Below, piece by piece: positions 5,363 to 5,366 of a stretch of DNA of 5,366 nucleotides. The translations under genes and the position numbers were made by a program. Each line of letters opens with the position of its first letter. The first letter of the stretch is position 1. The stretch spans positions 1 to 5,366 of the forward strand of contig JAEVZU010000096.1 in assembly GCA_023392075.1 (NCBI GenBank), in the 5' to 3' direction. The notes under the pieces are model-generated. The model ran no database searches. It saw only the letters and a program-made list of their open reading frames with translations, and was not told where the DNA came from. This stretch comes from Bacillota bacterium. GTDB lineage: Bacteria; Bacillota; Clostridia; Acetivibrionales; DSM-1351.

Positions 5363-5366
5363 ACTG

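Noticed and set aside
1..5366. CRISPR array, tRNA, rRNA, insertion sequence or phage genes
   Set aside because: I found no regularly spaced direct repeats, cloverleaf-like sequence, rRNA core motifs, transposase or integrase domains.

Overview
The window reads as a low-GC, Gram-positive, endospore-forming bacterium of the Clostridia. The grounds are AT-rich intergenic DNA, strong GGAGG-type ribosome binding sites, heavy use of TTG starts, a YlbJ-type sporulation membrane protein, and a recG / rsmD / coaD gene order. A cellulolytic Ruminiclostridium-like genome would fit, but the species cannot be fixed from the sequence alone.

Layout, left to right. Positions 1-113 are AT-rich and hold a plausible extended -10 promoter. 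A tight forward block follows: recG (114-2186), rsmD (2218-2775, best read from a rare ATT start) and coaD (2799-3278), with gaps of 31 and 23 nt. A 225-nt gap (3279-3503) has no convincing protein gene but is densely folded on paper. It ends in a 9-bp helix that would bury the ribosome binding site of the next gene, which encodes a 145-residue coiled-coil protein (3504-3941). ylbJ (5207-3933, minus strand) converges on that gene and overlaps its end by 9 bp. The last 159 nt are the ylbJ leader plus a GC-rich structured patch cut by the window edge.

The forward genes are housekeeping: fork rescue and branch migration (RecG), 16S rRNA methylation (RsmD) and coenzyme A synthesis (CoaD). The coiled-coil protein has no function I can name. 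YlbJ belongs to endospore formation and is probably transcribed only in the sporulating mother cell, against the end of the forward block.

The most interesting part is 3279-3503. It contains an imperfect 16-bp hairpin around an 11-codon mini-ORF, a three-helix hairpin, and a helix closing over three more hairpins that pairs with the Shine-Dalgarno sequence. This is a candidate cis-regulatory RNA. The second point is the apparent ATT start of rsmD. The protein families are well known; all folds are hand-drawn and untested.
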